Source: Rhodococcus rhodnii (lineage in GTDB: Bacteria; Actinomycetota; Actinomycetes; Mycobacteriales; Pseudonocardiaceae). From it: DNA of 64,000 nt. The notes below the pieces were generated by a model. That model worked only from the letters and a program-made list of their open reading frames with translations, was not told where the DNA came from and searched no databases. The number at the start of each line of letters is the position of its first letter. Within the stretch, counting starts at the first letter, position 1. Where the stretch lies: assembly GCA_000720375.1 (NCBI GenBank), contig JOAA01000035.1, positions 62,001-126,000 of the forward strand. Reading direction: 5' to 3'. The position numbers and the translations under genes were made by a program. Below, piece by piece: positions 24,611 through 32,843 of this stretch.

Positions 24611-25831
24611 GTGACCACAGACGTGCAAGTCCAGGCACAGCCCCGCGTTGACAGTGAGGTAGGCACGCTTCGCACGGTGCTGCTGCACCGGCCGGGCGCC
24701 GAGCTCAAGCGGCTCACCCCGCGCAACAACGACAAGCTGCTCTTCGACGGTATCCCGTGGGTGGACCGTGCGCAGGAGGAGCACGATGCTTTCGCGGAAG
24801 TTCTTGCGGGCCGTGGCGTCGAGGTGATGTTGCTGGCGGACGTCCTCGGTAAGGCGCTGGAGGACAGCCGGGCCCGTACGACTGGCGTGTTGACTGCCGT
24901 CGACGAACGTCGTCTGGGATACGAGCTTGCCGACTCGCTGCGGTCGCATCTGTCCAGCGTGGACGCCAAGACCCTCGCGCATGTGCTCACCGCGGGGATG
25001 ACCTTCGAGGAACTGCCTGTTGCCGAGGGCGCTTCGCTGGTTCGGCGGATGCATTCGCCGCACGACTTCGCCATCGACCCGCTGCCGAATCTGCTGTTCA
25101 GCCGCGATTCGTCGGTGTGGATCGGCGACCGCGTCGCCATCGCCTCGCTCGCGATGCCCGCGCGCGTACGGGAAACCTCTGTGCTGGACCTGGTTTACGC
25201 GTACCACCCGCGTTTCCGGTTGTCCGGGCGTGCTTATGGTGCGCACTCGGCTCCGGTTGAGGGCGGCGACGTTCTGCTTCTCGCGCCTGGCGTTCTCGCT
25301 ATTGGCGTCGGCGAGCGCACGACGCCCGCGGGCGCGGAATCCCTTGCACGGTCCGCTTTCAACGACGGCCTCGCACACACCGTGCTCGCCGTACCGATCG
25401 CGCAGGACCGCGCGACCATGCACCTCGACACCGTGTGCACGATGGTCGACCGGGACGCGGTTGTGATGTATCCGGCCGTGCGGGACACGTTGGTCGCGTA
25501 TCCCATGCAGTCCGATGGTTCCGGCGGAGTTGTCGCGTCCGGTCCCGTGCCTTTCTTGTCGGCCGCCGCCGAGGCAATGGGAATCGACCGGCTTCGTGTC
25601 ATTGACACCGGCCTGGACTCCGTCACCGCTGAGCGTGAGCAATGGGACGACGGCAACAACACCTTGGCACTCGCTCCGGGTGTTGTCGTGGCGTACGAGC
25701 GGAACGTGGAAACCAATGCAAGACTGACCGAGGCTGGCATCGAGGTGCTTGCCATCAGCGGCTCTGAGCTGGGCTCGGGCCGTGGCGGGCCGCGCTGCAT
25801 GTCGTGCCCGATCAACCGCGACTCGCTGTAG
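24611..25831 (+). CDS. arcA: Arginine deiminase
   Basis: 406 residues. Converts arginine to citrulline and ammonia. Active-site motifs are clear: [11 protein letters not shown] (guanidinium-binding Asp), [11 protein letters not shown] (catalytic His), and the C-terminal [11 protein letters not shown] with the nucleophile at C396. The N-terminal [20 protein letters not shown] is also typical. GTG 24611 is used, since the in-frame codons before it lack a ribosome site. No ornithine transcarbamoylase, carbamate kinase or antiporter gene is adjacent, so this is a solitary arcA as in many actinomycetes, perhaps for nitrogen use or acid tolerance. It ends just before the ferritin iron boxes. Confidence 0.95.
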   Translation: MTTDVQVQAQPRVDSEVGTLRTVLLHRPGAELKRLTPRNNDKLLFDGIPWVDRAQEEHDAFAEVLAGRGVEVMLLADVLGKALEDSRARTTGVLTAVDERRLGYELADSLRSHLSSVDAKTLAHVLTAGMTFEELPVAEGASLVRRMHSPHDFAIDPLPNLLFSRDSSVWIGDRVAIASLAMPARVRETSVLDLVYAYHPRFRLSGRAYGAHSAPVEGGDVLLLAPGVLAIGVGERTTPAGAESLARSAFNDGLAHTVLAVPIAQDRATMHLDTVCTMVDRDAVVMYPAVRDTLVAYPMQSDGSGGVVASGPVPFLSAAAEAMGIDRLRVIDTGLDSVTAEREQWDDGNNTLALAPGVVVAYERNVETNARLTEAGIEVLAISGSELGSGRGGPRCMSCPINRDSL

Positions 25832-25836
25832 AGAAT

Positions 25837-25891
25837 TTAGGAATGCCTAACCTGAAATAGGGCATCCTTATTTTCAGTTAGGCTTTCCTAA
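25837..25891 (+). promoter_or_regulatory. Three phased IdeR/DtxR boxes upstream of the ferritin gene
   Basis: Two perfect cores, TTAGG-AATG-CCTAA (25837-25850) and TTAGG-CTTT-CCTAA (25878-25891), flank a degenerate one, ATAGG-GCAT-CCTTA (25857-25870). Their centres are 20-21 bp apart, which is two helical turns. They lie 72-126 bp before the ferritin ATG, far enough upstream for activation, as known for IdeR at mycobacterial bfrB. Confidence 0.8.
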
Positions 25892-25962
25892 AAAGCGCCA
25901 CAATCGGTTGGTTTTCGCCACATTATTTTGCCCCTAAAGGGTGATGGCGTTACCGTGGAAAT

Positions 25963-26493
25963 ATGACCAGCAAGTTCCATCAGCTGCTGCAGCAGCAGAT
26001 CCGCAACGAGTTCACGGCTTCCCAGCAGTACATCGCGGTGGCGGTGTGGTTCGACGACCAGGACCTCCCGCAGCTGGCCAAGCACTTCTACCACCAGGCG
26101 CTGGAAGAGCGTAACCACGCGATGATGATCGTGCAGTACCTGCTGGACAACGACATCAAGGTGGCGATCCCCGGCATCGACGAGGTCCGCAACGACTTCG
26201 CCGAGGCGGCCGAGCTGATCGAGCTGGCCCTCAACCAGGAACGGCAGGTCACCGACGAGGTGATCGCCCTGGCCAAGGCCGCCCGCGACGAGGACGACTA
26301 CAAGGGCGAGCAGTTCATGCAGTGGTTCCTCAAGGAACAGGTGGAAGAGGTCGCGCAGATGTCGACGCTGTTCAACGTCGTCAAGCGCAGCAACGGCAAC
26401 CTGTTCGACGTGGAGACCTTCATCGCCCGCGAGTCCGTCGGCGACGGCGGCAGCGACTCCGGCGCGCCCCGCGCGGCAGGCGGCTCGCTGTAA
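25963..26493 (+). CDS. bfrB: Ferritin
   Basis: 176 residues, the non-haem ferritin of the mycobacterial BfrB type. The four-helix bundle carries the ferroxidase residues in NEFTASQQYIA, QALEERNHAMMI and LKEQVEEVAQM. A flexible C-terminal tail (GDGGSDSGAPRAAGGSL) extends beyond the bundle, as in BfrB. It stores iron as ferric mineral inside a 24-mer. Expression should rise when iron is plentiful, through the phased iron boxes upstream. It ends at a strong terminator and is a single gene. Confidence 0.95.
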   Translation: MTSKFHQLLQQQIRNEFTASQQYIAVAVWFDDQDLPQLAKHFYHQALEERNHAMMIVQYLLDNDIKVAIPGIDEVRNDFAEAAELIELALNQERQVTDEVIALAKAARDEDDYKGEQFMQWFLKEQVEEVAQMSTLFNVVKRSNGNLFDVETFIARESVGDGGSDSGAPRAAGGSL

Positions 26494-26499
26494 GGCGCG

Positions 26500-26537
26500 G
26501 TGACCGGGTCACCGCACACCGCGGACGACCCGGTCAC
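26500..26537. terminator. Terminator after the ferritin gene
   Basis: A perfect 11-bp stem, GTGACCGGGTC (26500-26510) with GACCCGGTCAC (26527-26537), 16-nt loop, followed by AAAAG. It serves ferritin and probably the convergent gene that ends at 26549. Confidence 0.75.
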
Positions 26538-26548
26538 AAAAGTCGAAG

Positions 26549-27340
26549 CTAGCTGACGCAGTCCTGTTGGGCGGCAAGCAGGTTGAGGCCGGAGACTTTG
26601 CCGCCTGTGAACGAGAACTGGTACTTCGCCGACGCGTTCCCGGGCACCTTCGCCGAATTGCCGCTGAAGTCGGGGTACGCGGTCTTCACCGCGTCCAGCG
26701 TCGAGCCGATGCCGACTCGTTCCGGTGTGGCGACACCGGAACGGAACACGAAGCCGACCACCCCGCTGTCCGGCGACACCCACACGGTTCCGCCTGCCGT
26801 CTTCGTCGCATACGAGGTGCAGCCGGTCGTCGGTGGTTTCTGGGTTGCTTGCACCTGGCCGGTGGCGAGCAGTTCGTCCTCGGTCATGCCGAGGCGCATT
26901 TTCCCGAAACCGTTTGGTCCCAATGTCGCCGCGGGGGCGATGGGTGGCACGGTGGTCGAAGTCGCCGACGGTGGGTTGCGGACGGTTCCCGGTGTTGGTT
27001 CGACCGGCCTGCTTGTGGCCGAGGGCGCGGAGGGCAGAGTGGACATCTCCGTTGTCGTGGACGACGGAGGTGCTTGCGATGGCGCCGACGACGGGTTGTC
27101 GACGGGAAGATCGGTGGGTTGGTTGGCCATCTGGCTCGACTGAGGGCTCGGTTGCGCCAGAACGAAGGCACCGCCTGCGAGCACTGCCGCGCTGAGTACG
27201 CCGGCCGCGGACATCATCGCGACGCGACGGCGCTTCACCCGCTTGGCGCCCGCGACAACATGCGTCTCGGCGTCGGGTGCGGCGCGCATGTCCAGTCGCT
27301 CGTCCTTGAACAAGCGATTCAGCTCGTCTTCCAGATCCAT
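26549..27340 (-). CDS. Single-pass membrane protein, probable sigma-factor partner
   Basis: 263 residues. An N-terminal cytoplasmic segment (about 1-38, MDLEDELNRLFKDERLDMRA), one membrane helix (MMSAAGVLSAAVLAGGAFVLA), a Pro/Ser/Thr-rich linker of about 80 residues, and a C-terminal extracellular domain of about 120 residues with two Cys. Only one base separates it from the SigE-family sigma gene. The arrangement resembles regulators co-encoded with SigE-family sigma factors in actinomycetes. An anti-sigma role is inferred; no zinc-finger motif is visible in the cytoplasmic part. Confidence 0.75.
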   Translation of the reverse strand: MDLEDELNRLFKDERLDMRAAPDAETHVVAGAKRVKRRRVAMMSAAGVLSAAVLAGGAFVLAQPSPQSSQMANQPTDLPVDNPSSAPSQAPPSSTTTEMSTLPSAPSATSRPVEPTPGTVRNPPSATSTTVPPIAPAATLGPNGFGKMRLGMTEDELLATGQVQATQKPPTTGCTSYATKTAGGTVWVSPDSGVVGFVFRSGVATPERVGIGSTLDAVKTAYPDFSGNSAKVPGNASAKYQFSFTGGKVSGLNLLAAQQDCVS

Positions 27341-27341
27341 G

Positions 27342-27872
27342 TCAACACCTCCCTTCCTCCGTCGCCTGCAAGCGCGTGCGCAAAGTCGCCATCGCCTTGC
27401 TCGCCTGACTCTTCACCGTCCCCGCGCTCACTCCGAGGGTTGTGGCGATCTCCGCCTCCGAGAGGCCTTCGTAGTAGCGCAGCACTATTACCGCACGTTG
27501 CCTTGGCGGCAGTGCACGCAGTGCCTGCCAGAGGGGCTCGTTCTCAAAAGGGTCCTGTGCCGCCACCGCCGCGACGTCAGGCAGTTCGGCGACAAGGCTT
27601 TCCTTCCGCGTACGGCGCCACCTGCTGATGTGCGTATTCGCCATGGCGCGGCGGGTGTAGGCGAGTGGGTCTCCGGTGTTCCTGACAACACGAGCCCACC
27701 TCGAACCGATCTTCTCCAGCACGGTCTGCACCAAGTCAGCCGCGTCATGCGGGTTGCCGGTGAGCGCGTGGCCGTAGCGGAGCAGTCCGGGCAGAGCGGC
27801 CCGGACGAACTCGCCGAAGTCATCCACGGCGTAGCTCTCCCCCAGTTCGGGGTTGAGCATTCCCACCGTCAC
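27342..27872 (-). CDS. SigE-family ECF RNA polymerase sigma factor
   Basis: 176 residues. Region 2 is in GLLRYGHALTGNPHDAADLVQTVL with RAMANTHISRWRR; region 4 is in LPPRQRAVIVLRYYEGLSEAEIATTL and GTVKSQASKAMATLR. This is the compact SigE-family type of Streptomyces and relatives. The start could be GTG 27872 or ATG 27860; neither has a well-placed ribosome site. It is transcribed with the single-pass membrane protein downstream, which probably controls it at the membrane. The promoters it recognises are not known. Confidence 0.92.
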   Translation of the reverse strand: MTVGMLNPELGESYAVDDFGEFVRAALPGLLRYGHALTGNPHDAADLVQTVLEKIGSRWARVVRNTGDPLAYTRRAMANTHISRWRRTRKESLVAELPDVAAVAAQDPFENEPLWQALRALPPRQRAVIVLRYYEGLSEAEIATTLGVSAGTVKSQASKAMATLRTRLQATEEGRC

Positions 27873-27917
27873 ACGCAGAACACGCCCAAGGCTGTGCAGG
27901 GGTTGCCTCGAGTTTCA

Positions 27918-28262
27918 TCACGGGTTCGCCAGCACCGCGGGCAGCGCGAAGATCCCGTCCGGACCGGGCGGGAAGTCGATGACGTCGACCACCGCGTCTT
28001 TGTTGATCGGGCCGTACACGTGCGGGAACCACGGTCCGTCAGGCGGCCCGACGACTGGACGCTCCCACCTCACTGGAGCGTCCAGCCGAGCCGGGTCGAT
28101 CACCAGCAGCACCAGATCCGTCCGCCCGCTGAACAGCAGGTTCGCCGGCAGGTGCACGGTGCCGAAATCCGAGCAGTGCACAAAGCCCTCGACATGCAGC
28201 GACTCCGGCCGGTACACGTCCTGCGGTGGCCATTCGTCCCGGCCACACATGTGCAGAATCAC
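27918..28262 (-). CDS. DUF952 domain protein
   Basis: 114 residues: VILHMCGRDEW, then ESLHVEGFVHCSDFGTVHLPAN, then LVLLVIDPARL and PHVYGPINKDAVVDVIDFPPGPDG, the recognisable DUF952 pattern (a small fold related to RNA 2'-phosphotransferases/ADP-ribosyl-type proteins). The GTG at 28262 overlaps the DUF5926 stop in a GTGA junction, which fixes the start despite a longer open frame to 28415. The function is unknown. Confidence 0.87.
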   Translation of the reverse strand: MILHMCGRDEWPPQDVYRPESLHVEGFVHCSDFGTVHLPANLLFSGRTDLVLLVIDPARLDAPVRWERPVVGPPDGPWFPHVYGPINKDAVVDVIDFPPGPDGIFALPAVLANP

Positions 28263-29212
28263 CGGATCGTGACCTGCCGACCGATCAGGCCGTCCCGGGC
28301 ACGACGCTCTTCGCTGGTCAGCGGCTTGTCGACAAGTGCTTCGGCCAGCCGCGCACCGAGCTCGGCGACCGGCTTCTCCCACTCGCGCGCGTGCATCTCG
28401 TTGTCCAGATCCCACACCGGCACCAGCAAGCCGTGAGCACGGAACGAGCCCGCGTACTTCGAGCCTTCACCGAGGGTCAGGCCACCCGCGGCGCTGAGCC
28501 GGGCCAGCGCGGCCATCAGCTCTTCCTCCGGCTCCGGGCGGACCCAACGCAGATACGCCTTGTCGCCCGCGAGCGTCCAGTACGCGGCGTCGCCGACCCG
28601 CTGGGTGGGCATGATCGCCTCGTTGGCGCGCTCCAGCGACAGCGCGACGTCGCCGGTCGGTTCGGCGTCCGGGGCCAGCCACCAGTTGAAGTTCTCGTGG
28701 ATCTCCGGCTCGAAGGGCGCGTCCACGTCGAGGATGTCCTGCAGCCGCTCGGTGTGCTCGTCGTCCTGGCTGACCACGCTCAGCACGTCGCCCGGGTTGG
28801 CGTCCTGCGTCCACAGGATCGCCCTGGCGATGTCCCGGCTGATGTCCAGCGAGCGGGTCTGTACCTGCAGCCCGATGAACGCGGCCTCATCGCCGTCGCC
28901 ACGGACCAGGCCCGCGGACGCCAACGGCAGCACGGTGCCCAGCGTGACCGGACGCTTCGGGTCCGACGCGAGCTTCAGTTGCACGGTGGCCGACGGCACG
29001 AACTCACGCAGCGCGACCAGCTCGCACTCGGCGGACAGGCCCTCGAACGGCCGCGCGACGGCGACCTCGGTGACTCCGCCCGGCGCGCCGTGGCACGCCT
29101 TGTAGCGCTTGCCTGAGCCGCACGGGCACGCCTGGCGCGGGTTGATCCCTTCGTCGCCGGCTGCCGAACGCCGTGCTCTTCTGGCCTGCTTCGCCCCGGC
29201 GCCCTTGCCCAC
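28259..29212 (-). CDS. DUF5926 family protein with SEC-C motif
   Basis: 317 residues. The basic N-terminus (GKGAGAKQARRARRSAAGDE) leads into a SEC-C zinc-binding motif, CPCGSGKRYKACHG (C29, C31, C40, H41), of the type found at the SecA C-terminus. The rest, DUF5926, is an actinobacterial conserved region that includes ILDVDAPFEPEIHENFNWWL. A ribosome- or translocon-linked role is possible but not shown. It is co-transcribed with DUF952 through a 4-bp overlap. Confidence 0.9.
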   Translation of the reverse strand: MGKGAGAKQARRARRSAAGDEGINPRQACPCGSGKRYKACHGAPGGVTEVAVARPFEGLSAECELVALREFVPSATVQLKLASDPKRPVTLGTVLPLASAGLVRGDGDEAAFIGLQVQTRSLDISRDIARAILWTQDANPGDVLSVVSQDDEHTERLQDILDVDAPFEPEIHENFNWWLAPDAEPTGDVALSLERANEAIMPTQRVGDAAYWTLAGDKAYLRWVRPEPEEELMAALARLSAAGGLTLGEGSKYAGSFRAHGLLVPVWDLDNEMHAREWEKPVAELGARLAEALVDKPLTSEERRARDGLIGRQVTIR

Positions 29213-29221
29213 AACAACTCC

Positions 29222-29950
29222 CTATCTCGACGGTTCGGACTCCGGGACGGTACCGCGCAGAACTTCCAAGGTCGCGGCGGGCTTGTTGGTCGCGATGAAC
29301 CGCACACCCAGCTCCCGGCAAAGCCTGACGTCCGCTGGCTCGTCCACCGTCCAGCAGTACACCGGCCGTCCGACGCGGCCGACGAACCCGGGATCGGCCC
29401 GCAGCCGTTCGATCGAAGGTCCCACGTAATCACCGACGCGCGGCACCATGCGGGTTCCGACGAGCATCACGGTCGGCAGTTGCGGCGCGTGCCGCTGGAC
29501 TCGGCGGATCGCCTGCGCGGAGAAGGACATCACCACGACTGGGGATTCGTCCTTGCTGGCCGGTCTGGCCAGGCCGTGCCTGGCCAGCAGCGCGACCAGC
29601 TTGGCTTCGACCAGGCCGCCGTAGCGGACCGGGTGCTTGGTCTCGATGAACAGGCGCACACCGGGTGGACGCATCTGCAGCAACGTGTCCAGCCGCAGGA
29701 CCCCGGGTTCCGAGTCGCCCCAGCTCAGCTCGTCGAGCTGGGCGATCGTCATGGTGCTGACGACTCCGCTACCGGATGACGTCCGGTCGACCCGGCGGTC
29801 GTGCACGCAGACGAGCTCGCCGTCCTTGGTCAGCCGGACATCGCATTCCAACCCCGTGGCCTGCTGGACCAGCGCGAGCTCGTACGCGGCGTACGTGTGC
29901 TCGGCCAGGTCAGCGGAGGCACCACGGTGTGCGACGACTTCTGGCAACAC
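29222..29950 (-). CDS. Glycerophosphodiester phosphodiesterase
   Basis: 242 residues. Hydrolyses glycerophosphodiesters to glycerol 3-phosphate and an alcohol. The TIM-barrel motifs are present: VVAHRGASADLAEHT with the catalytic His, ECDVRLTKDGELVCVHDRRVDRTS with the metal Glu/Asp and second His, and VRLFIETKHP with the third acidic ligand. No signal peptide is visible, so it should be cytoplasmic. GTG 29950 is the first start that gives the family N-terminus. It is divergent from the P450 gene with a 61-bp gap. Confidence 0.93.
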   Translation of the reverse strand: MLPEVVAHRGASADLAEHTYAAYELALVQQATGLECDVRLTKDGELVCVHDRRVDRTSSGSGVVSTMTIAQLDELSWGDSEPGVLRLDTLLQMRPPGVRLFIETKHPVRYGGLVEAKLVALLARHGLARPASKDESPVVVMSFSAQAIRRVQRHAPQLPTVMLVGTRMVPRVGDYVGPSIERLRADPGFVGRVGRPVYCWTVDEPADVRLCRELGVRFIATNKPAATLEVLRGTVPESEPSR

Positions 29951-30011
29951 CCCGTGATCGTCGCACGGGTGCCCTAGCAACCGTGTGAACTGCGGACATA
30001 CGGTTGCTGAC

Positions 30012-31166
30012 ATGCCGTTTGACCCTCGGGATCCCGATTTCGTCGCCGACCCGTACCCGACGTTCGCAGCGTTGCGTGACCAAGCCCAGGTCCACGTACA
30101 TCCTGATCTTGGGATGGCGATCACGGTGTCGCACGCCGCGAGCTCCGAGGTGCTGCGTAACCGCGGACTCGGCCGGATCTGGCGGGACGCCACCCCGGTC
30201 GAGCAGTTCACGTCGTTCAACCTGTTGCACCGCAACTCTTTGCTGGAGAACGAGCCGCCGACGCACACCAGATTGCGGCGACTTGTATCGGCCGCATTCG
30301 GACGCGGGCACACCGAGCGGCTGCGCCCGTGGGTCGAGGAGCTCGCCGGGCAACTGGTCGACGAGTTGAAAGGCGGCGGCGACCTGCTGGAAAAGCTGGC
30401 CGCGCCGCTGCCGGTCGAGGTGATCGCCGAGCTGCTCGGGGTGCCCAAGGCCGACCGGTCGAAGCTGGTGCCGTGGTCGAACGCGATCGTGAAGATGTAC
30501 GAGTACGGCCTGCCCGAGGAGTCCCGGCGCGACGCCGAGCAGGCCGCGGGCGAGTTCGTGGCCTACTTGCGAGAACTCGCCAAGGACCCGGCGCCGGAGA
30601 GCCTGATCAACGACCTGGTCGCGGCGCACGACGGCGAGAAGCTGGACCAGGACGAACTGGTCGCGACGGCCGTGCTGTTCCTGATGGCAGGCCATGAGGC
30701 GACCGTGAACGTGATCGGCAACGGTGTGGTCGCGCTGATGCGCGACCGGGCCCAATGGCAGCGGCTGATTGACGATCCTTCGTTGCTGCCAACGGCTGTG
30801 GAGGAGCTCATCCGTTACGACGCGCCGCTGCAGATGTTCGAGCGCACGGCGACCGAGGAAGTCACGATCGCGGGTCACACCCTCCAACCCGGCCAGAAAA
30901 TCGCCGCGCTGCTCGGCGCTGCCGCGCGTGACCCGCGGGTCTTCGACCAGCCGGACACGCTGGACGTCGGCCGGAATCCCAACCCGCACCTGGGTTTCGG
31001 TGCCGGTATCCACTACTGCGTCGGCGCGCCGCTCGCCCGCGTGGAGATCACGGCCGCGCTGAAGGCGTTGACAACGCGGATGCCCGATCTTCAGCTGGAC
31101 GGCGAGCCGGAGCGCCGCCCGGAGTTCGTGATCAGGGGATTGCGCACGCTCCCCGTGATCGGTTAG
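30012..31166 (+). CDS. Cytochrome P450
   Basis: 384 residues, the soluble bacterial type. The I-helix is AGHEAT at 226-231, the ExxR pair is in EELIRYD, and the haem loop is FGAGIHYCVGAPLAR with the cysteine ligand at C336. The N-terminal PFDPRDPDFVADPYPTFAAL is usual for this class. No ferredoxin or ferredoxin reductase gene lies nearby, so electron partners come from elsewhere. ATG 30012 is preferred to an upstream ATG at 29985. The substrate is unknown, and the neighbouring genes do not form a biosynthetic cluster. Confidence 0.95.
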   Translation: MPFDPRDPDFVADPYPTFAALRDQAQVHVHPDLGMAITVSHAASSEVLRNRGLGRIWRDATPVEQFTSFNLLHRNSLLENEPPTHTRLRRLVSAAFGRGHTERLRPWVEELAGQLVDELKGGGDLLEKLAAPLPVEVIAELLGVPKADRSKLVPWSNAIVKMYEYGLPEESRRDAEQAAGEFVAYLRELAKDPAPESLINDLVAAHDGEKLDQDELVATAVLFLMAGHEATVNVIGNGVVALMRDRAQWQRLIDDPSLLPTAVEELIRYDAPLQMFERTATEEVTIAGHTLQPGQKIAALLGAAARDPRVFDQPDTLDVGRNPNPHLGFGAGIHYCVGAPLARVEITAALKALTTRMPDLQLDGEPERRPEFVIRGLRTLPVIG

Positions 31167-31245
31167 CTACCTACCGATGCGTCAGGTCACGGTTCGGCCT
31201 GGCGCTTGCTCGGCCAAGAGACACAGAGCTACCTTCCGATATGTC

Positions 31246-31259
31246 GTGATCTAGATCAC
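31246..31259. promoter_or_regulatory. CRP-like palindrome upstream of the liv operon
   Basis: GTGATCTAGATCAC, a perfect 14-bp palindrome with the GTGA-N6-TCAC core of Crp/Fnr-family sites, 38 bp before the livF start. A CRP homologue of the mycobacterial Rv3676 type could control the operon. Confidence 0.5.
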
Positions 31260-31296
31260 TACGCCCGGTTTGCACCGTCGCAGAGGAAGGGCGCGG

Positions 31297-32079
31297 ATGC
31301 TGTCGGTCAGCAACCTGGAAGTTGTCTACGACGACGTCGTACTGGTCCTCCGTGGTCTGAGCCTCGACGTCCCGGCCGGGTCGATCGTGGCGGTTCTCGG
31401 CGCGAACGGCGCGGGCAAGACGACGTTGCTCCGCGCGGTCACCGGTCTGCTCGTGCCACATCGAGGCAAGATCACCAAGGGCACAGTCCGGTTGGACGGC
31501 GACGACATCACCGGCGCCGACCCGGCGAAGATCGTCCGCAAGGGCATCGCACAGGTGCTCGAAGGCCGCCGGGTGTTCGCCGAGATCACCGTGGACGAGA
31601 ACCTCCGCGCCGGCGCGTACACGCGGCGATCGCGTACCGAGGTCAAGGAGTCGTACGCGCGCGTGCTCGACCTGTTCCCGGTACTCGCGAAACGCCGGAA
31701 ATCCATCGCCGGGTACCTGTCCGGCGGCGAACAGCAAATGCTCGCGATCGGCCGTGCCCTGATGGCCTCGCCACGATTGCTCTTGCTGGACGAACCGTCG
31801 TTGGGCCTGGCGCCGCGGCTGGTCGAGCAGGTCCGGGACATCATCGTGCAGATCAACCAGCAGGGCACGAGCGTGCTGCTGATCGAGCAGAACGCGGTGA
31901 TGGCGCTGGCGATCGCGAACTCCGGCTACGTGCTGGAGAACGGCAAGGTCGTCAAGGACGGGCCGGCCGCGGATCTGCTTGCCGACGAGGACATCCGCGA
32001 GTTCTACCTGGGGTCGGGCGAGCGACGGTCGTTCGCCGACATCAAGAGCTACCGCAGGAGGAAGCGTTGGAGCGCCTGA
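31297..32079 (+). CDS. livF: Branched-chain-amino-acid-type ABC ATPase
   Basis: 260 residues. Walker A is GANGAGKT (35-42), the signature is LSGGEQQMLAIGRALM, Walker B is LLLLDEPSLGLAP, followed by the switch region with VLLIEQNAVMAL. The pattern is that of LivF. It energises uptake by the LivHM-type permeases encoded further on. ATG 31297 follows GAGGAAGG (31283-31290). It is the first gene of a six-gene operon and overlaps livG by 13 bp. The substrate need not be branched-chain amino acids, since an acyl-CoA ligase is in the operon. Confidence 0.93.
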   Translation: MLSVSNLEVVYDDVVLVLRGLSLDVPAGSIVAVLGANGAGKTTLLRAVTGLLVPHRGKITKGTVRLDGDDITGADPAKIVRKGIAQVLEGRRVFAEITVDENLRAGAYTRRSRTEVKESYARVLDLFPVLAKRRKSIAGYLSGGEQQMLAIGRALMASPRLLLLDEPSLGLAPRLVEQVRDIIVQINQQGTSVLLIEQNAVMALAIANSGYVLENGKVVKDGPAADLLADEDIREFYLGSGERRSFADIKSYRRRKRWSA

Positions 32080-32843
32080 CGCCGTTGCTCGAGGTGCGGG
32101 ACCTGGTGTTGCGGTTCGGCGGGGTGACCGCGCTGGACGGGGTGAGCTTCGACGTCGGCGCGGGCGAGCTCTACGCGATCATCGGGCCGAACGGCGCGGG
32201 AAAGACGTCGATCTTCAACTGCCTCAACGGTGTCTACCGGCCGCAGCAGGGCACGATCACGCTCGACGGGACCGTGTTGACCGGCAAGTCGCCCGCCGCG
32301 ATCGCCTCGCTCGGGGTGGCTCGGACGTTTCAGAACCTGGGGCTGTTCGAGCACCTGAGCCTGATCGACAACCTGATGCTCGGCCGTCATCACCTGATGA
32401 AGACCGGGATGCTGTCCGGAATGCTCTGGTGGGGCCGGGCCAAACGCGAGGAACTGGCGCACCGCGAGGCCGTCGAGTCGATCATCGAACTGCTCGAGCT
32501 GGAGTCGTATCGCCGGATGCCCGCCGGACTTTTGCCTTACGGCGTGGCGAAACGCGCCGAGCTTGGTCGTGCGCTGGCGATGGAGCCGACGCTGCTGTTG
32601 CTGGACGAGCCGGTGGCGGGGATGAACCTCGAAGAGACCGAGGACATGGCGCGGTACCTGACCGAAGTACGCAAGCAACTGCCGTTGACGATGATCCTGG
32701 TCGAGCACGACATGCGACTGGTGATGGACCTGGCCACGCAAGTGCTCGCGCTGGACTTCGGCGTGGTGATCGCGTCCGGCACGCCCGCGCAGGTGCAGGA
32801 CGATCCACAGGTCATCGAGGCATACCTGGGCGGTGCGGCATGA
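32067..32843 (+). CDS. livG: Branched-chain-amino-acid-type ABC ATPase
   Basis: 258 residues. Walker A is GPNGAGKTS (40-48), the LivG-type signature is LPYGVAKRAELGRALA (a divergent version of LSGGQ, as in this family), and Walker B is LLLLDEPVAGMN. It pairs with LivF. The start is TTG 32067, with AGGAGGAA at 32057-32064 inside the end of livF. A longer frame to 31206 belongs to another reading of livF. Its stop overlaps the ligase ATG in an ATGA junction. Confidence 0.93.
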   Translation: MERLTPLLEVRDLVLRFGGVTALDGVSFDVGAGELYAIIGPNGAGKTSIFNCLNGVYRPQQGTITLDGTVLTGKSPAAIASLGVARTFQNLGLFEHLSLIDNLMLGRHHLMKTGMLSGMLWWGRAKREELAHREAVESIIELLELESYRRMPAGLLPYGVAKRAELGRALAMEPTLLLLDEPVAGMNLEETEDMARYLTEVRKQLPLTMILVEHDMRLVMDLATQVLALDFGVVIASGTPAQVQDDPQVIEAYLGGAA

